From contig JAHDBX010000042.1 of the NCBI GenBank assembly GCA_020630145.1, positions 1 to 8,927 of the forward strand: 8,927 bases of DNA. Direction: 5' to 3'. The notes under the pieces were generated by a model. It was given only the letters and a program-made list of their open reading frames with translations, did not search any database and was not told where the DNA came from. Made by a program: the position numbers and the translations under genes. The stretch comes from Gammaproteobacteria bacterium (GTDB lineage: Bacteria > Pseudomonadota > Gammaproteobacteria > HTCC5015). Each line of letters starts with the position of its first letter. Within the stretch, counting starts at the first letter, position 1. Below, in pieces: positions 1 to 6,588 of the stretch.

Positions 1-1349
1 AAAGTAGCTTGATTATCTACATTTGCAACGACAGGGCCTAAGGCCGTTAACCCAGCTAGTGCAGCAGCATCACTGGGGTTTTCTTTTAATAATTCAATAT
101 AGCCATTTCTAGCACTTTCCGTATCACCATTTGTTACTGCTATAGCCGCCATACCCAATCTAGCATCTCGGTTATTAGCCTGCCTTGATAAAGCCGCTTG
201 GTAGTGTTTTTCAGCTGATGCTATATCACCATCAATAAAAGCATTATACCCACGCAATACTACGTCAGACAAAGGCTCCTGCTGAACTCTTTTTATACTT
301 ATTGGCTTTGCTTTTACGACTCTTTTTGGCTTTGCTTTAACAGTATTTTGTTGATTTGGTTTTTTTTCAATTGTCTTTTCTACACTTGCTGCTTCTATCG
401 TATTAAATTCTTTATCTAACAAGTCGACATAGTCTTTTTGCTCTACAACTATCTCATCTTTTATTACCGTTTGATCTGTAACTGAAGCTGTGTTTACTGC
501 TGAGTTATCAACCAGCGGAGTCTTTGGCTTATATTGTTGATAACTTAATTTATAATCGACATCTGTGCTATCAATGTAATACTGATAAGCAAACAAACTT
601 AGTACACCTAAGCCTGCAATTAAGACCAAACCCAGCAATAAAAACAATCGACCTGTCGACTGCTGTGTAGAGGCGGCAGAGCCAACATTGATTACGTTAC
701 TCGCAGCAGTTGGCGACGCATCATAACCACGTTTAAAAAAGTTATCGGTTAGTGAAGTTGGGTTTGCTGACGGCTGCGCGTCTTGGCCTTGCTGCGCAAC
801 ATCATAAGTTTCATCTTGTCTCACCTGAGTAACATCAATGCCCGTTTCATCAAGATCAAGCGCATTATCTTCTCGAGCCTCACCTATAACGGTAGGTTCG
901 GCATCAATATCACCATAGCTTAGCTTAGCCTCAGAAGACAAGTTAGTGATTGCATCTAACTCTGTAGGTTCTTTGCGGGTTTTTGTTTGTCCTACTTCCG
1001 TATCACCAAAACCTAGACCTGGAGTATCCACTGGCTCAAAATCAAACGACGTTAAATCATTATCAACATCACCTGCATTATCAGCAGACATACTTTGCGG
1101 TGGCATACCGCTATGATCGACCATTGTCGCATCATAGTCTTGATCATCATACTCATGCGAGTCCGCACTAGTCATGCTCGACTGCGTTAGATTAGTGCCT
1201 AACTCTGAGTCAGGCTCAGAACTGGCTTGTGTTGCATCAACGGCTTCAGTTTGATCTAAAACCGTATTGCTATCAGCATCATTAGCATTTTCTTTATTCG
1301 CTAATTTTTCTTCCGCAGCTTTTTTTAATGCATCTAATAATAAGCTCAT
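1..1349 (-). CDS. mshN: MshN/GspB-like membrane-anchored TPR protein (partial, C-terminus outside window)
   Basis: About 449 codons are visible, open to the left edge. The protein begins MSLLLDALKKAAEEK, a short amphipathic N-terminal motif of the kind seen in GspB/ExeB-like and MSHA-locus TPR proteins. Residues ~20-230 are low-complexity and rich in Asp, Glu, Ser and Thr, with no recognisable fold, and are predicted cytoplasmic. One membrane segment (~233-257, GRLFLLLGLVLIAGLG...) follows, then a basic Lys/Pro linker (~330-353) and at least two TPR-like helical hairpins (~360-434, e.g. GYNAFIDGDIASAEKHYQAAL). The likely role is a bitopic scaffold partner of the pilus/secretin assembly ATPase; this is inferred from family and neighbours. 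The ATG lies 22 bp after the secretin stop, with an AGAG about 10 nt upstream. The 200-residue acidic region before the membrane segment is long for MshN, so the symbol is tentative. More TPRs probably follow to the left. Confidence 0.75.
   Translation of the reverse strand, partial: MSLLLDALKKAAEEKLANKENANDADSNTVLDQTEAVDATQASSEPDSELGTNLTQSSMTSADSHEYDDQDYDATMVDHSGMPPQSMSADNAGDVDNDLTSFDFEPVDTPGLGFGDTEVGQTKTRKEPTELDAITNLSSEAKLSYGDIDAEPTVIGEAREDNALDLDETGIDVTQVRQDETYDVAQQGQDAQPSANPTSLTDNFFKRGYDASPTAASNVINVGSAASTQQSTGRLFLLLGLVLIAGLGVLSLFAYQYYIDSTDVDYKLSYQQYKPKTPLVDNSAVNTASVTDQTVIKDEIVVEQKDYVDLLDKEFNTIEAASVEKTIEKKPNQQNTVKAKPKRVVKAKPISIKRVQQEPLSDVVLRGYNAFIDGDIASAEKHYQAALSRQANNRDARLGMAAIAVTNGDTESARNGYIELLKENPSDAAALAGLTALGPVVANVDNQAT
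302..338. repeat. 13-bp in-frame direct repeat coding for a KAKP linker
   Basis: TTGGCTTTGCTTT occurs at 302-314 and again at 326-338, a period of 24 bp (eight codons). Read on the minus strand it gives KAKPKRVVKAKP in the periplasmic linker of the TPR protein. It looks like a small internal duplication in a flexible basic, proline-containing spacer and has no evident regulatory meaning. Confidence 0.6.
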
Positions 1350-1371
1350 AATAATTTTACTCTATAAAGCA

Positions 1372-3036
1372 TTATTTCTTACGCGCATCCCTGGTCGCTC
1401 TATTAATACTTCTTTGCTTAGGCAAGTAAGGTTTTAGATGGCTTAAGTCTCCATCTAAACTAGGACTTTTTACAACAGTCGGTCTAATGAAAACAACCAA
1501 CTCTGTTTTCGTTTGTTCATTATCTCTGGCTTTAAATGCTTCGCCAACAATGCTTATCCTACCCAAGCCCGGCACAGAGTCAGTTTGATTGGCTGTACGA
1601 TCCTGCATTAAACCACCTATTACACCTACCTGAGCATCGTTAAGTCGCAGAACAGATTCCATTTCACGTACTTGAATTTCAGGTATTGGGCTAGTCACGC
1701 CTGCTGTAGCAAGACTGGGATTAGGGTCATTAACAAAACCTAATATCCGTGAAATCGTTGGCCTTACATTAAGCGTTACTTCAGCAGAATCACTGATGTA
1801 CGGCGTTATGGACATCACCAAACCAACAGGTACCGTATGCACATCCGTTTCAAATGTCGTAATTGAATTACCACTATCGCTTAACACGGTGTCTGCTTCA
1901 ATAGTAAAGTAAACACGGTTATCAACGACTTTCAATATAGCGGTTTGATTATTTAAAGCCATCATTTTGGGGCTTGATAACACTTGTGTATCACCGAACT
2001 GACTAAGTAAACGTACAGCTGCTGAAAAGTTAAAGCTGCCACCTACATCACTTATCTGGAATATATTGGTTGGCGCATTGGCCAAAGCACCACCGGTTAG
2101 CTGCTGACTAATACCAAAATCATCTAATGGATTACCATTTGCATCAAGACTAAAAGGGTTACGACTCCAATCTATACCTGATTGATATTCATCACTTAGG
2201 TTTACTTCGATTACCGTTGCTTCAATTAATACCTGACGACGAGCACTATTCATCACTTTATCAAGGAAGCTTTGCACATCTCGATGGCTAGCCTGACTAG
2301 CACGCACAGTTAATAAACCTGTTTCACGATTGACAATTACCGATTCACTAACTAAATCTTTGCTGGTAATTTTTCCACCCACTATAGAAGACACATTTTG
2401 GAATAAGGTTACCCAAAAGTTATTATCCGATGTATTTTCAACACTCACTCTTGAGTTATTACTGCCGCCGGTAGAACCGGCCCCCACATCAGCATCCGTA
2501 ATTTGTGTTGAAAGCTCTAGCTTAGAACTGCTTTTTCTTACAAGATTAACGTAATCAATTTTATACGTACGCAAGTACGGCGTATCGGCTGAAACACTAA
2601 TTGAACCATCTTTTATCTCATAACGTATCTTTGATTGCTTGCCAACACGATCTAATATTTGTGGCAAGGTTTGATCAATTGCATTTAGCGTAATTAAACC
2701 TTCTATATCATCATAAATATCTAAGTTCATTTTCGCATCACGTGCTAAAGCAAATAACAATTCTTTAGTGGGCACTTCATTTACGATAACCGTAAATTTT
2801 TCTAAAGGTTTGCTTGCTGTTGGCTTAGGCAAAATAACGGACTGTTTAACACGCGGTGGTATAGCAGCGCTTTCAGGAGCAGTTTGAGCCGGCAAGGTTT
2901 TTTCTAAACCGATATGCCCCTCAGACTTACTTTTAACCTTTGGCGATGCGCAGGAAACCAACGTTCCAGTAAATGCCACAACCATAATCAGTACTAAAAA
3001 GGTTTTAGACTGACTGCTTCTTTTTACGCCTATCAT
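1372..3036 (-). CDS. mshL: Outer-membrane lipoprotein secretin, MshL type
   Basis: This 554-residue secretin should form the outer-membrane ring of an MSHA-type pilus or related type II-like export machine. It starts with a lipoprotein signal peptide: basic MIGVKRSSQSK, a hydrophobic stretch, and a lipobox LVSC with Cys29 as the predicted lipidated residue. A Pro-rich spacer follows, then an STN-like N-domain (~80-165), a Gly/Ser/Asn-rich loop (~183-200) and a second N-domain ending at ~270. The secretin core follows (~270-525), with RRQVLIEATVIEVNLS, LLSQFGDTQVLSSPKMMALNNQTA, VGLVMSITPYIS, VGVIGGLMQDR and SVPGLGRISIVGEAF, closing on TELVVFIRPTVV. The start was placed at the ATG (3036) rather than an upstream GTG (3048) because GAGG sits 6 nt before it. 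It lies 11 bp after the ATPase gene and 22 bp before the TPR gene. The family call is strong; MshL rather than another pilus secretin rests on domain style and neighbours, because no pilin is visible. Confidence 0.88.
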   Translation of the reverse strand: MIGVKRSSQSKTFLVLIMVVAFTGTLVSCASPKVKSKSEGHIGLEKTLPAQTAPESAAIPPRVKQSVILPKPTASKPLEKFTVIVNEVPTKELLFALARDAKMNLDIYDDIEGLITLNAIDQTLPQILDRVGKQSKIRYEIKDGSISVSADTPYLRTYKIDYVNLVRKSSSKLELSTQITDADVGAGSTGGSNNSRVSVENTSDNNFWVTLFQNVSSIVGGKITSKDLVSESVIVNRETGLLTVRASQASHRDVQSFLDKVMNSARRQVLIEATVIEVNLSDEYQSGIDWSRNPFSLDANGNPLDDFGISQQLTGGALANAPTNIFQISDVGGSFNFSAAVRLLSQFGDTQVLSSPKMMALNNQTAILKVVDNRVYFTIEADTVLSDSGNSITTFETDVHTVPVGLVMSITPYISDSAEVTLNVRPTISRILGFVNDPNPSLATAGVTSPIPEIQVREMESVLRLNDAQVGVIGGLMQDRTANQTDSVPGLGRISIVGEAFKARDNEQTKTELVVFIRPTVVKSPSLDGDLSHLKPYLPKQRSINRATRDARKK

Positions 3037-3042
3037 TACTTG

Positions 3043-3046
3043 CCTC
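3043..3046 (-). promoter_or_regulatory. Shine-Dalgarno of the secretin gene (decides its start)
   Basis: GAGG lies 6 nt before the ATG at 3036 and directly follows the ATPase stop codon (TAGTGAGG). It would be inside the coding region if the upstream GTG at 3048 were used, so it supports the shorter protein. Confidence 0.7.
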
Positions 3047-3047
3047 A

Positions 3048-4571
3048 CTAAATTTTACTCGTTGCAACTTCTGCACGAATACCTTTAACTGTCCGCAACA
3101 TTACCGGACGACTTGACTCAAATATTGCAGGCAAATCAACAATGCCTTGTTTTGCCTCTTGCTTATCTGCAAACTCTTTGTATAAAACACCGTACATTAA
3201 CTTGCCTTTAATGACGGTTTCATAGATATACACATCACTTATCGCGATTTGGTTTTCTATTTTGCGTAAAAACCGCTCCAGACTTTCAACGGAGCGGTCA
3301 CGCAACAGCATTATTTGTATGGTATGCAAACGGCTTCTAGCCGCCTCCAGCCAGTCATGCGTTGCTAGTAAACGTTGACTCAGCAGTGGATAACCCAATT
3401 CACCAAGCATTTTATATTCTTTTTCAATGCTTTTGTCCAAGTAATACTCATCAATTCTAGCATTATAAGCCTCAAATTCAGCGCTATTATCAATATCTTC
3501 TGTTATTGAGCGCGAATTCTCCGCTAACAAATTTGCCATTGGCTCAACTTTGCGCTCTATTACAGGCTCAGCGACGGGTCTTCGTTCTGGAACAGACTCA
3601 AGCATCGGCCTTATCGTCTCAATCACTACCGGCTCTGAGTCAGGCTTTGTTACTACAGGCGTGGCAGGTTTATAATTGAAAAAAAAATACATGGCCAGCG
3701 CGCATAAAGCCAGAGTTAACAATATAGCAATGAACCATATGCGAGGTTTGCGCCAGTAGTAATTAGCATTAAAGTCACTATCTGATACGGCCTGCTTAAC
3801 ATGATGTGTGGCAATGCTATTGGTGCCATCGGCATAAGCCGCCAACATCGCTTTATCAGCAATAATATTAACTCGACGAATTAAGCCCTTTGAGTACTTA
3901 CCAATAGCTTTGGCAACCGGCTCATTAAACAAGTCAGGACCATGATAGCCCGTATTACGCGTACGGAAGTTTAAATATTCTTTAATATCCTTTACATGCA
4001 AAGGCTTCAAATAAAAGTTATGTGCAATACGCTCTTTAAGCTGCCTTATTGAAGGTTGCATTAAATTCTTATCTAACTCAGGTTGCCCAAACAAGACAAT
4101 TTGCAATAACTTGTCTGTATCCGTTTCAAGGTTAGTAAGCATGCGTATTTCTTCTAGCGTATCAATAGGCATACCTTGTGCTTCTTCTACAAAAACAACA
4201 ACGCGCTTACCACTTGCATGCATTTTCAATAAGTAATCTTGCAGTAAATTTTGTGCCGCCAGCTTACTTACTGGCTCAGTAATTATTTTTAACTCTATAG
4301 CAATGACATTAAGAATATTTTCAGCACCAATATTCGGATTAGCAATGTAAACCAGCTCAACTTGCTCAGGCAAACGTATTTGCAACATGCGGCACAGCAT
4401 CGTTTTACCTGTACCCACCTCGCCAATAACCTTAACAATACCTTCACCACTTTCGATCGCATACACAATAGCTTCAAGCACAGAACCACGATCAGCACCC
4501 GAAAAAAATTGACTCGTATCAGGTGTGATTTTAAATGGCGCACGCGCTAAACCAAAGTGATCGTTATACAT
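3048..4571 (-). CDS. mshM: ExeA/MshM-like AAA ATPase with transmembrane anchor and C-terminal SPOR-like domain
   Basis: A 507-residue bitopic protein. The cytoplasmic N-terminal half (1-270) is an ExeA/GspA-type AAA domain. It opens MYNDHFGLARAPFKITPD and has Walker A GEVGTGKT (50-57), a Walker B-like VVVFVEEAQ (124-132), FGQPELD (161-167), and IKEYLNFRT (196-204) with GLIRRVNIIADKAM (229-242) in the lid. A single membrane helix (~277-299) leads to a Pro/Glu-rich periplasmic linker (~300-350), a charged helical part (~355-412) and a C-terminal segment (~415-502). This last part matches the SPOR pattern (IQIMLLRDRSVESLERFL, then VIKGKLMYGVLYKEFADKQEA, ending LRTVKGIRAEV), implying peptidoglycan binding. 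By analogy with ExeA, it probably helps the neighbouring secretin assemble through the cell wall. The ATG at 4571 was chosen over a TTG at 4589: it matches family N-termini, has GAG 6 nt upstream, and overlaps the regulator gene by 8 bp. Confidence 0.85.
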   Translation of the reverse strand: MYNDHFGLARAPFKITPDTSQFFSGADRGSVLEAIVYAIESGEGIVKVIGEVGTGKTMLCRMLQIRLPEQVELVYIANPNIGAENILNVIAIELKIITEPVSKLAAQNLLQDYLLKMHASGKRVVVFVEEAQGMPIDTLEEIRMLTNLETDTDKLLQIVLFGQPELDKNLMQPSIRQLKERIAHNFYLKPLHVKDIKEYLNFRTRNTGYHGPDLFNEPVAKAIGKYSKGLIRRVNIIADKAMLAAYADGTNSIATHHVKQAVSDSDFNANYYWRKPRIWFIAILLTLALCALAMYFFFNYKPATPVVTKPDSEPVVIETIRPMLESVPERRPVAEPVIERKVEPMANLLAENSRSITEDIDNSAEFEAYNARIDEYYLDKSIEKEYKMLGELGYPLLSQRLLATHDWLEAARSRLHTIQIMLLRDRSVESLERFLRKIENQIAISDVYIYETVIKGKLMYGVLYKEFADKQEAKQGIVDLPAIFESSRPVMLRTVKGIRAEVATSKI

Positions 4572-5979
4572 CTTTATCTCGCAAGCCAAGCTTGTCCAAG
4601 CGACTGTATAAAGTGGTACGGTTTAATTTCAACATTTTCGCTGTTTGGCTTAAATTACCTTTGGACTGTTCCATCGCAACCGACACATACTGGCGCTCAA
4701 CATCAAGCAAATAAGCTTCCAAGTCAAAGTCAGCCGCTTGCATTTGTTTTAATACCGAATCGTTATCCGCAACATTCAATGCCTTCACTTCATTCGCAAT
4801 TTCATCCGTTTCTATTTCAACAGCAAGTTGTGCAGTACCCACAGTCTGCCCAGGATACTTCGTGCCTAATCGTATAACTAAATTGCGTAACTCCCTGACA
4901 TTGCCGGGAAAACTATACTTAGACCACATATCCTGCGCATGCTCGTCTAGAGAGAAAGGCGGCACCGTACCCGCATAAACACCCTTAAAATGCTCAAGCA
5001 ATAATAGCGGGTCATTTTCACGCTCGGCTAGAGATGGCATTTTAATCGTCAATATACTTAAGCGATGATAGAGGTCTTGACGAAAGTGACCGTTTCTCAC
5101 TTCTTCTTTCATATTCTTATTTGTCGCAGCTACTACCCGTGCTGTAGACACGCGTGTTTTTGTTTCGCCTAAGCGGTAAAACTCACCATTTTCAAGCACA
5201 CGCAATAACTTGGCCTGTAACTCCAGAGGCAACTCACCAATTTCATCCATAAACAGCGTGCCGCCTGCTGCCTCTTCAAAGAAACCACTGTGCTCTTTAT
5301 TTGCACCAGTAAAAGCGCCTTTAGTATGACCAAACAACTGCGCCTCTAACAGCTCTTTAGTAAACGCCGCACAGTTAATAATAAAATAAGGTTTTTCTTT
5401 ACGATCACTTTTTTCATGTAAAAGCTTCGCTACTAATTCTTTACCTGTACCCGACTCACCTTCAACCAACACAGGAAAAGGCGCACTAGCAAATTGCTGT
5501 ATCTGCGCCAACAAACCATCCATCGCAATACTATTGCCAATCAGTTCTACCTCAGAGCTAGGCTTACTTTCAGAAGTTTCAGACTCTAGCAGCATGACTT
5601 GATGGCTTAAGCGTGTTTTTAACAACTCTGCATCACATGGCTTAGGCACAAAATCAATCGCCCCCAAGGTAATAGCATGTTGCACATTCGCACGCTCATC
5701 TTGCCCTGATAAAACTAAAATCTTCATTTTAGAATCATGCGCAAGCAATTCAGGAATCAAGGCAAAGCCTTCGTTAGGCGTATGTGTTTCAGGCGGTAAA
5801 CCTAAGTCAACAAGTGCTAGCTGCGGCTTGCGCTGCATAGTGGCTAGCTTGCGTCTCGCATCTTCGCGCGATTCAGCAATAGTAATATCATAATCATTCT
5901 GCAACAGCATGCCGAGTGTCTCAGCGATGATTTCATCATCATCAACCAGCAGCAATTTGGGTAACATATTTTGGCTCAT
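4564..5979 (-). CDS. Sigma-54-dependent response regulator (receiver - AAA+ - Fis-type HTH)
   Basis: A 471-residue NtrC-family activator. The receiver (~7-130) has the acidic pocket DDD (13-15), phospho-acceptor Asp58 in LVDLGLPP, Ser91 and Lys113 (PKP). The central domain has Walker A GESGTGKE (174-181), the sigma-54-contacting GAFTGA (221-226), Walker B FMDEIGE and the GNVREL motif (359-364). A Fis-type helix-turn-helix occupies ~429-463 (NLSQTAKMLKLNRTTLYSRL). All residues needed for phosphorylation, ATP hydrolysis and sigma-54 contact are present. The LVDLGLPP receiver signature and the following EGF segment resemble PEP-CTERM-box (PrsR-like) regulators, but no PEP-CTERM or exosortase gene is seen. 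No kinase gene adjoins it. It is the first gene of the secretin block, so it may control that block or motility/attachment functions elsewhere. ATG 5979 was preferred over TTG 5991, with GAGCAGGA just upstream. Confidence 0.9.
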   Translation of the reverse strand: MSQNMLPKLLLVDDDEIIAETLGMLLQNDYDITIAESREDARRKLATMQRKPQLALVDLGLPPETHTPNEGFALIPELLAHDSKMKILVLSGQDERANVQHAITLGAIDFVPKPCDAELLKTRLSHQVMLLESETSESKPSSEVELIGNSIAMDGLLAQIQQFASAPFPVLVEGESGTGKELVAKLLHEKSDRKEKPYFIINCAAFTKELLEAQLFGHTKGAFTGANKEHSGFFEEAAGGTLFMDEIGELPLELQAKLLRVLENGEFYRLGETKTRVSTARVVAATNKNMKEEVRNGHFRQDLYHRLSILTIKMPSLAERENDPLLLLEHFKGVYAGTVPPFSLDEHAQDMWSKYSFPGNVRELRNLVIRLGTKYPGQTVGTAQLAVEIETDEIANEVKALNVADNDSVLKQMQAADFDLEAYLLDVERQYVSVAMEQSKGNLSQTAKMLKLNRTTLYSRLDKLGLRDKDV

Positions 5980-5997
5980 AATCCTGCTCAAATGGTG

Positions 5998-6026
5998 TTT
6001 CTATTCACGGTCTAAATAGTAATCAA
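5998..6026 (-). promoter_or_regulatory. Candidate sigma-70 promoter for the regulator/secretin block
   Basis: On the minus strand, TTGATT (6026-6021) and TAGAAA (6003-5998) are separated by 17 bp, each matching four of six consensus bases. Transcription would start only about 10-15 nt before the regulator ATG, a short leader. This is a weak candidate. No convincing -24/-12 sigma-54 site was seen here. Confidence 0.25.
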
Positions 6027-6040
6027 ATCATACCACCGTG
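6006..6040. repeat. Inverted repeat CACGGT / ACCGTG in the divergent intergenic region
   Basis: CACGGT (6006-6011) and its exact inverse ACCGTG (6035-6040) flank 23 bp between the regulator gene and trmL. The arm centres are about 29 bp apart, close to three helical turns, and the arms bracket the candidate -35 of the regulator promoter. It could be an operator, but six-base arms can arise by chance. Confidence 0.25.
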
Positions 6041-6075
6041 CTTGCTTTATTTCTTATCTTTTAACCACTTATTCA

Positions 6076-6105
6076 GTGACTTATAAGCATAAGGTCATGT
6101 AAACT
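6076..6105 (+). promoter_or_regulatory. Candidate sigma-70 promoter for trmL
   Basis: GTGACT (6076-6081) and TAAACT (6100-6105) are separated by 18 bp, each matching four of six consensus bases. They lie in AT-rich DNA about 30 bp before the trmL ATG. Weak match, but in a sensible position for a gene with its own upstream region. Confidence 0.25.
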
Positions 6106-6133
6106 ATTAATTGATGTTTTTTTGAACAAGACT

Positions 6134-6583
6134 ATGTTAAAAATTGCTTTATACGAACCAGAAATTCCACCCAATACTGGCAATATAATGCGCTTATGCG
6201 CCAATATTGGCTATGAACTACACTTAATTGAACCGCTCGGCTTTAATCTAGAAGAGAAACAGCTACGTAGAGCCGGAATGGATTATAGAGACCTGGCAAA
6301 CGTAACCATACATAAAAACTACACGGCCTTTATTGAAGCAGTACAGCCTAAACGTTTACTTGCTTTAACCACAAAGGGCAGTTCAGACCTGTACGATATC
6401 CCTTTTGCCACAGATGATGTATTGTTATTTGGCCCCGAAACACGCGGCTTGCCTGACGAGATACTGAACCAGCTACCAAGCGAGCAAAAAGTACGCATCC
6501 CTATGCAAACTAATAGCCGCAGCATTAATCTATCAAACTCCGTTGCCATTGTTGCTTACGAAGCTTATCGCCAAATACGTTAG
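6134..6583 (+). CDS. trmL: tRNA (cytidine(34)/uridine(34)-2'-O)-methyltransferase TrmL
   Basis: A SPOUT-class (SpoU family) methyltransferase of 149 residues (E. coli TrmL is 157). It uses S-adenosylmethionine to 2'-O-methylate the wobble nucleotide of tRNA-Leu isoacceptors. The sequence follows TrmL throughout: [19 protein letters not shown] at the N-terminus (conserved Asn and Arg), [22 protein letters not shown], the cofactor-site FGPETRGLP, and the C-terminal knot [26 protein letters not shown]. The ATG at 6134 was chosen over a TTG at 6122 because it gives the family N-terminus [17 protein letters not shown]; its ribosome-binding site is weak. It stands alone on the plus strand and converges on gpsA with two bases between stop codons. 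TrmL is encoded close to secB/gpsA in many gammaproteobacteria, here in the opposite orientation to that operon. Confidence 0.95.
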   Translation: MLKIALYEPEIPPNTGNIMRLCANIGYELHLIEPLGFNLEEKQLRRAGMDYRDLANVTIHKNYTAFIEAVQPKRLLALTTKGSSDLYDIPFATDDVLLFGPETRGLPDEILNQLPSEQKVRIPMQTNSRSINLSNSVAIVAYEAYRQIR

Positions 6584-6588
6584 CGCTA
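6581..6588. other. Palindrome TAGCGCTA carrying both convergent stop codons
   Basis: The perfect 8-bp palindrome contains the trmL stop (TAG, plus strand) in its left half and the gpsA stop (TAG, minus strand) in its right half. No hairpin with a T-tract is visible between the genes, so the two transcripts are likely to overlap at their 3' ends. Confidence 0.8.

Noticed and set aside
983..1171. Plus-strand His/Tyr-rich 62-residue open frame
   Set aside because: It is the antisense shadow of the acidic Asp/Glu-rich region of the TPR protein, where GAT codons read as ATC/CAT-type codons on the other strand; no ribosome-binding site.
3633..3646. 14-bp identity CTCTGAGTCAGGCT shared with 1203-1216
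   Set aside because: Both copies encode similar acidic linker residues (PDSE) in the two proteins, and a 14-mer match in about 9 kb is close to chance expectation.
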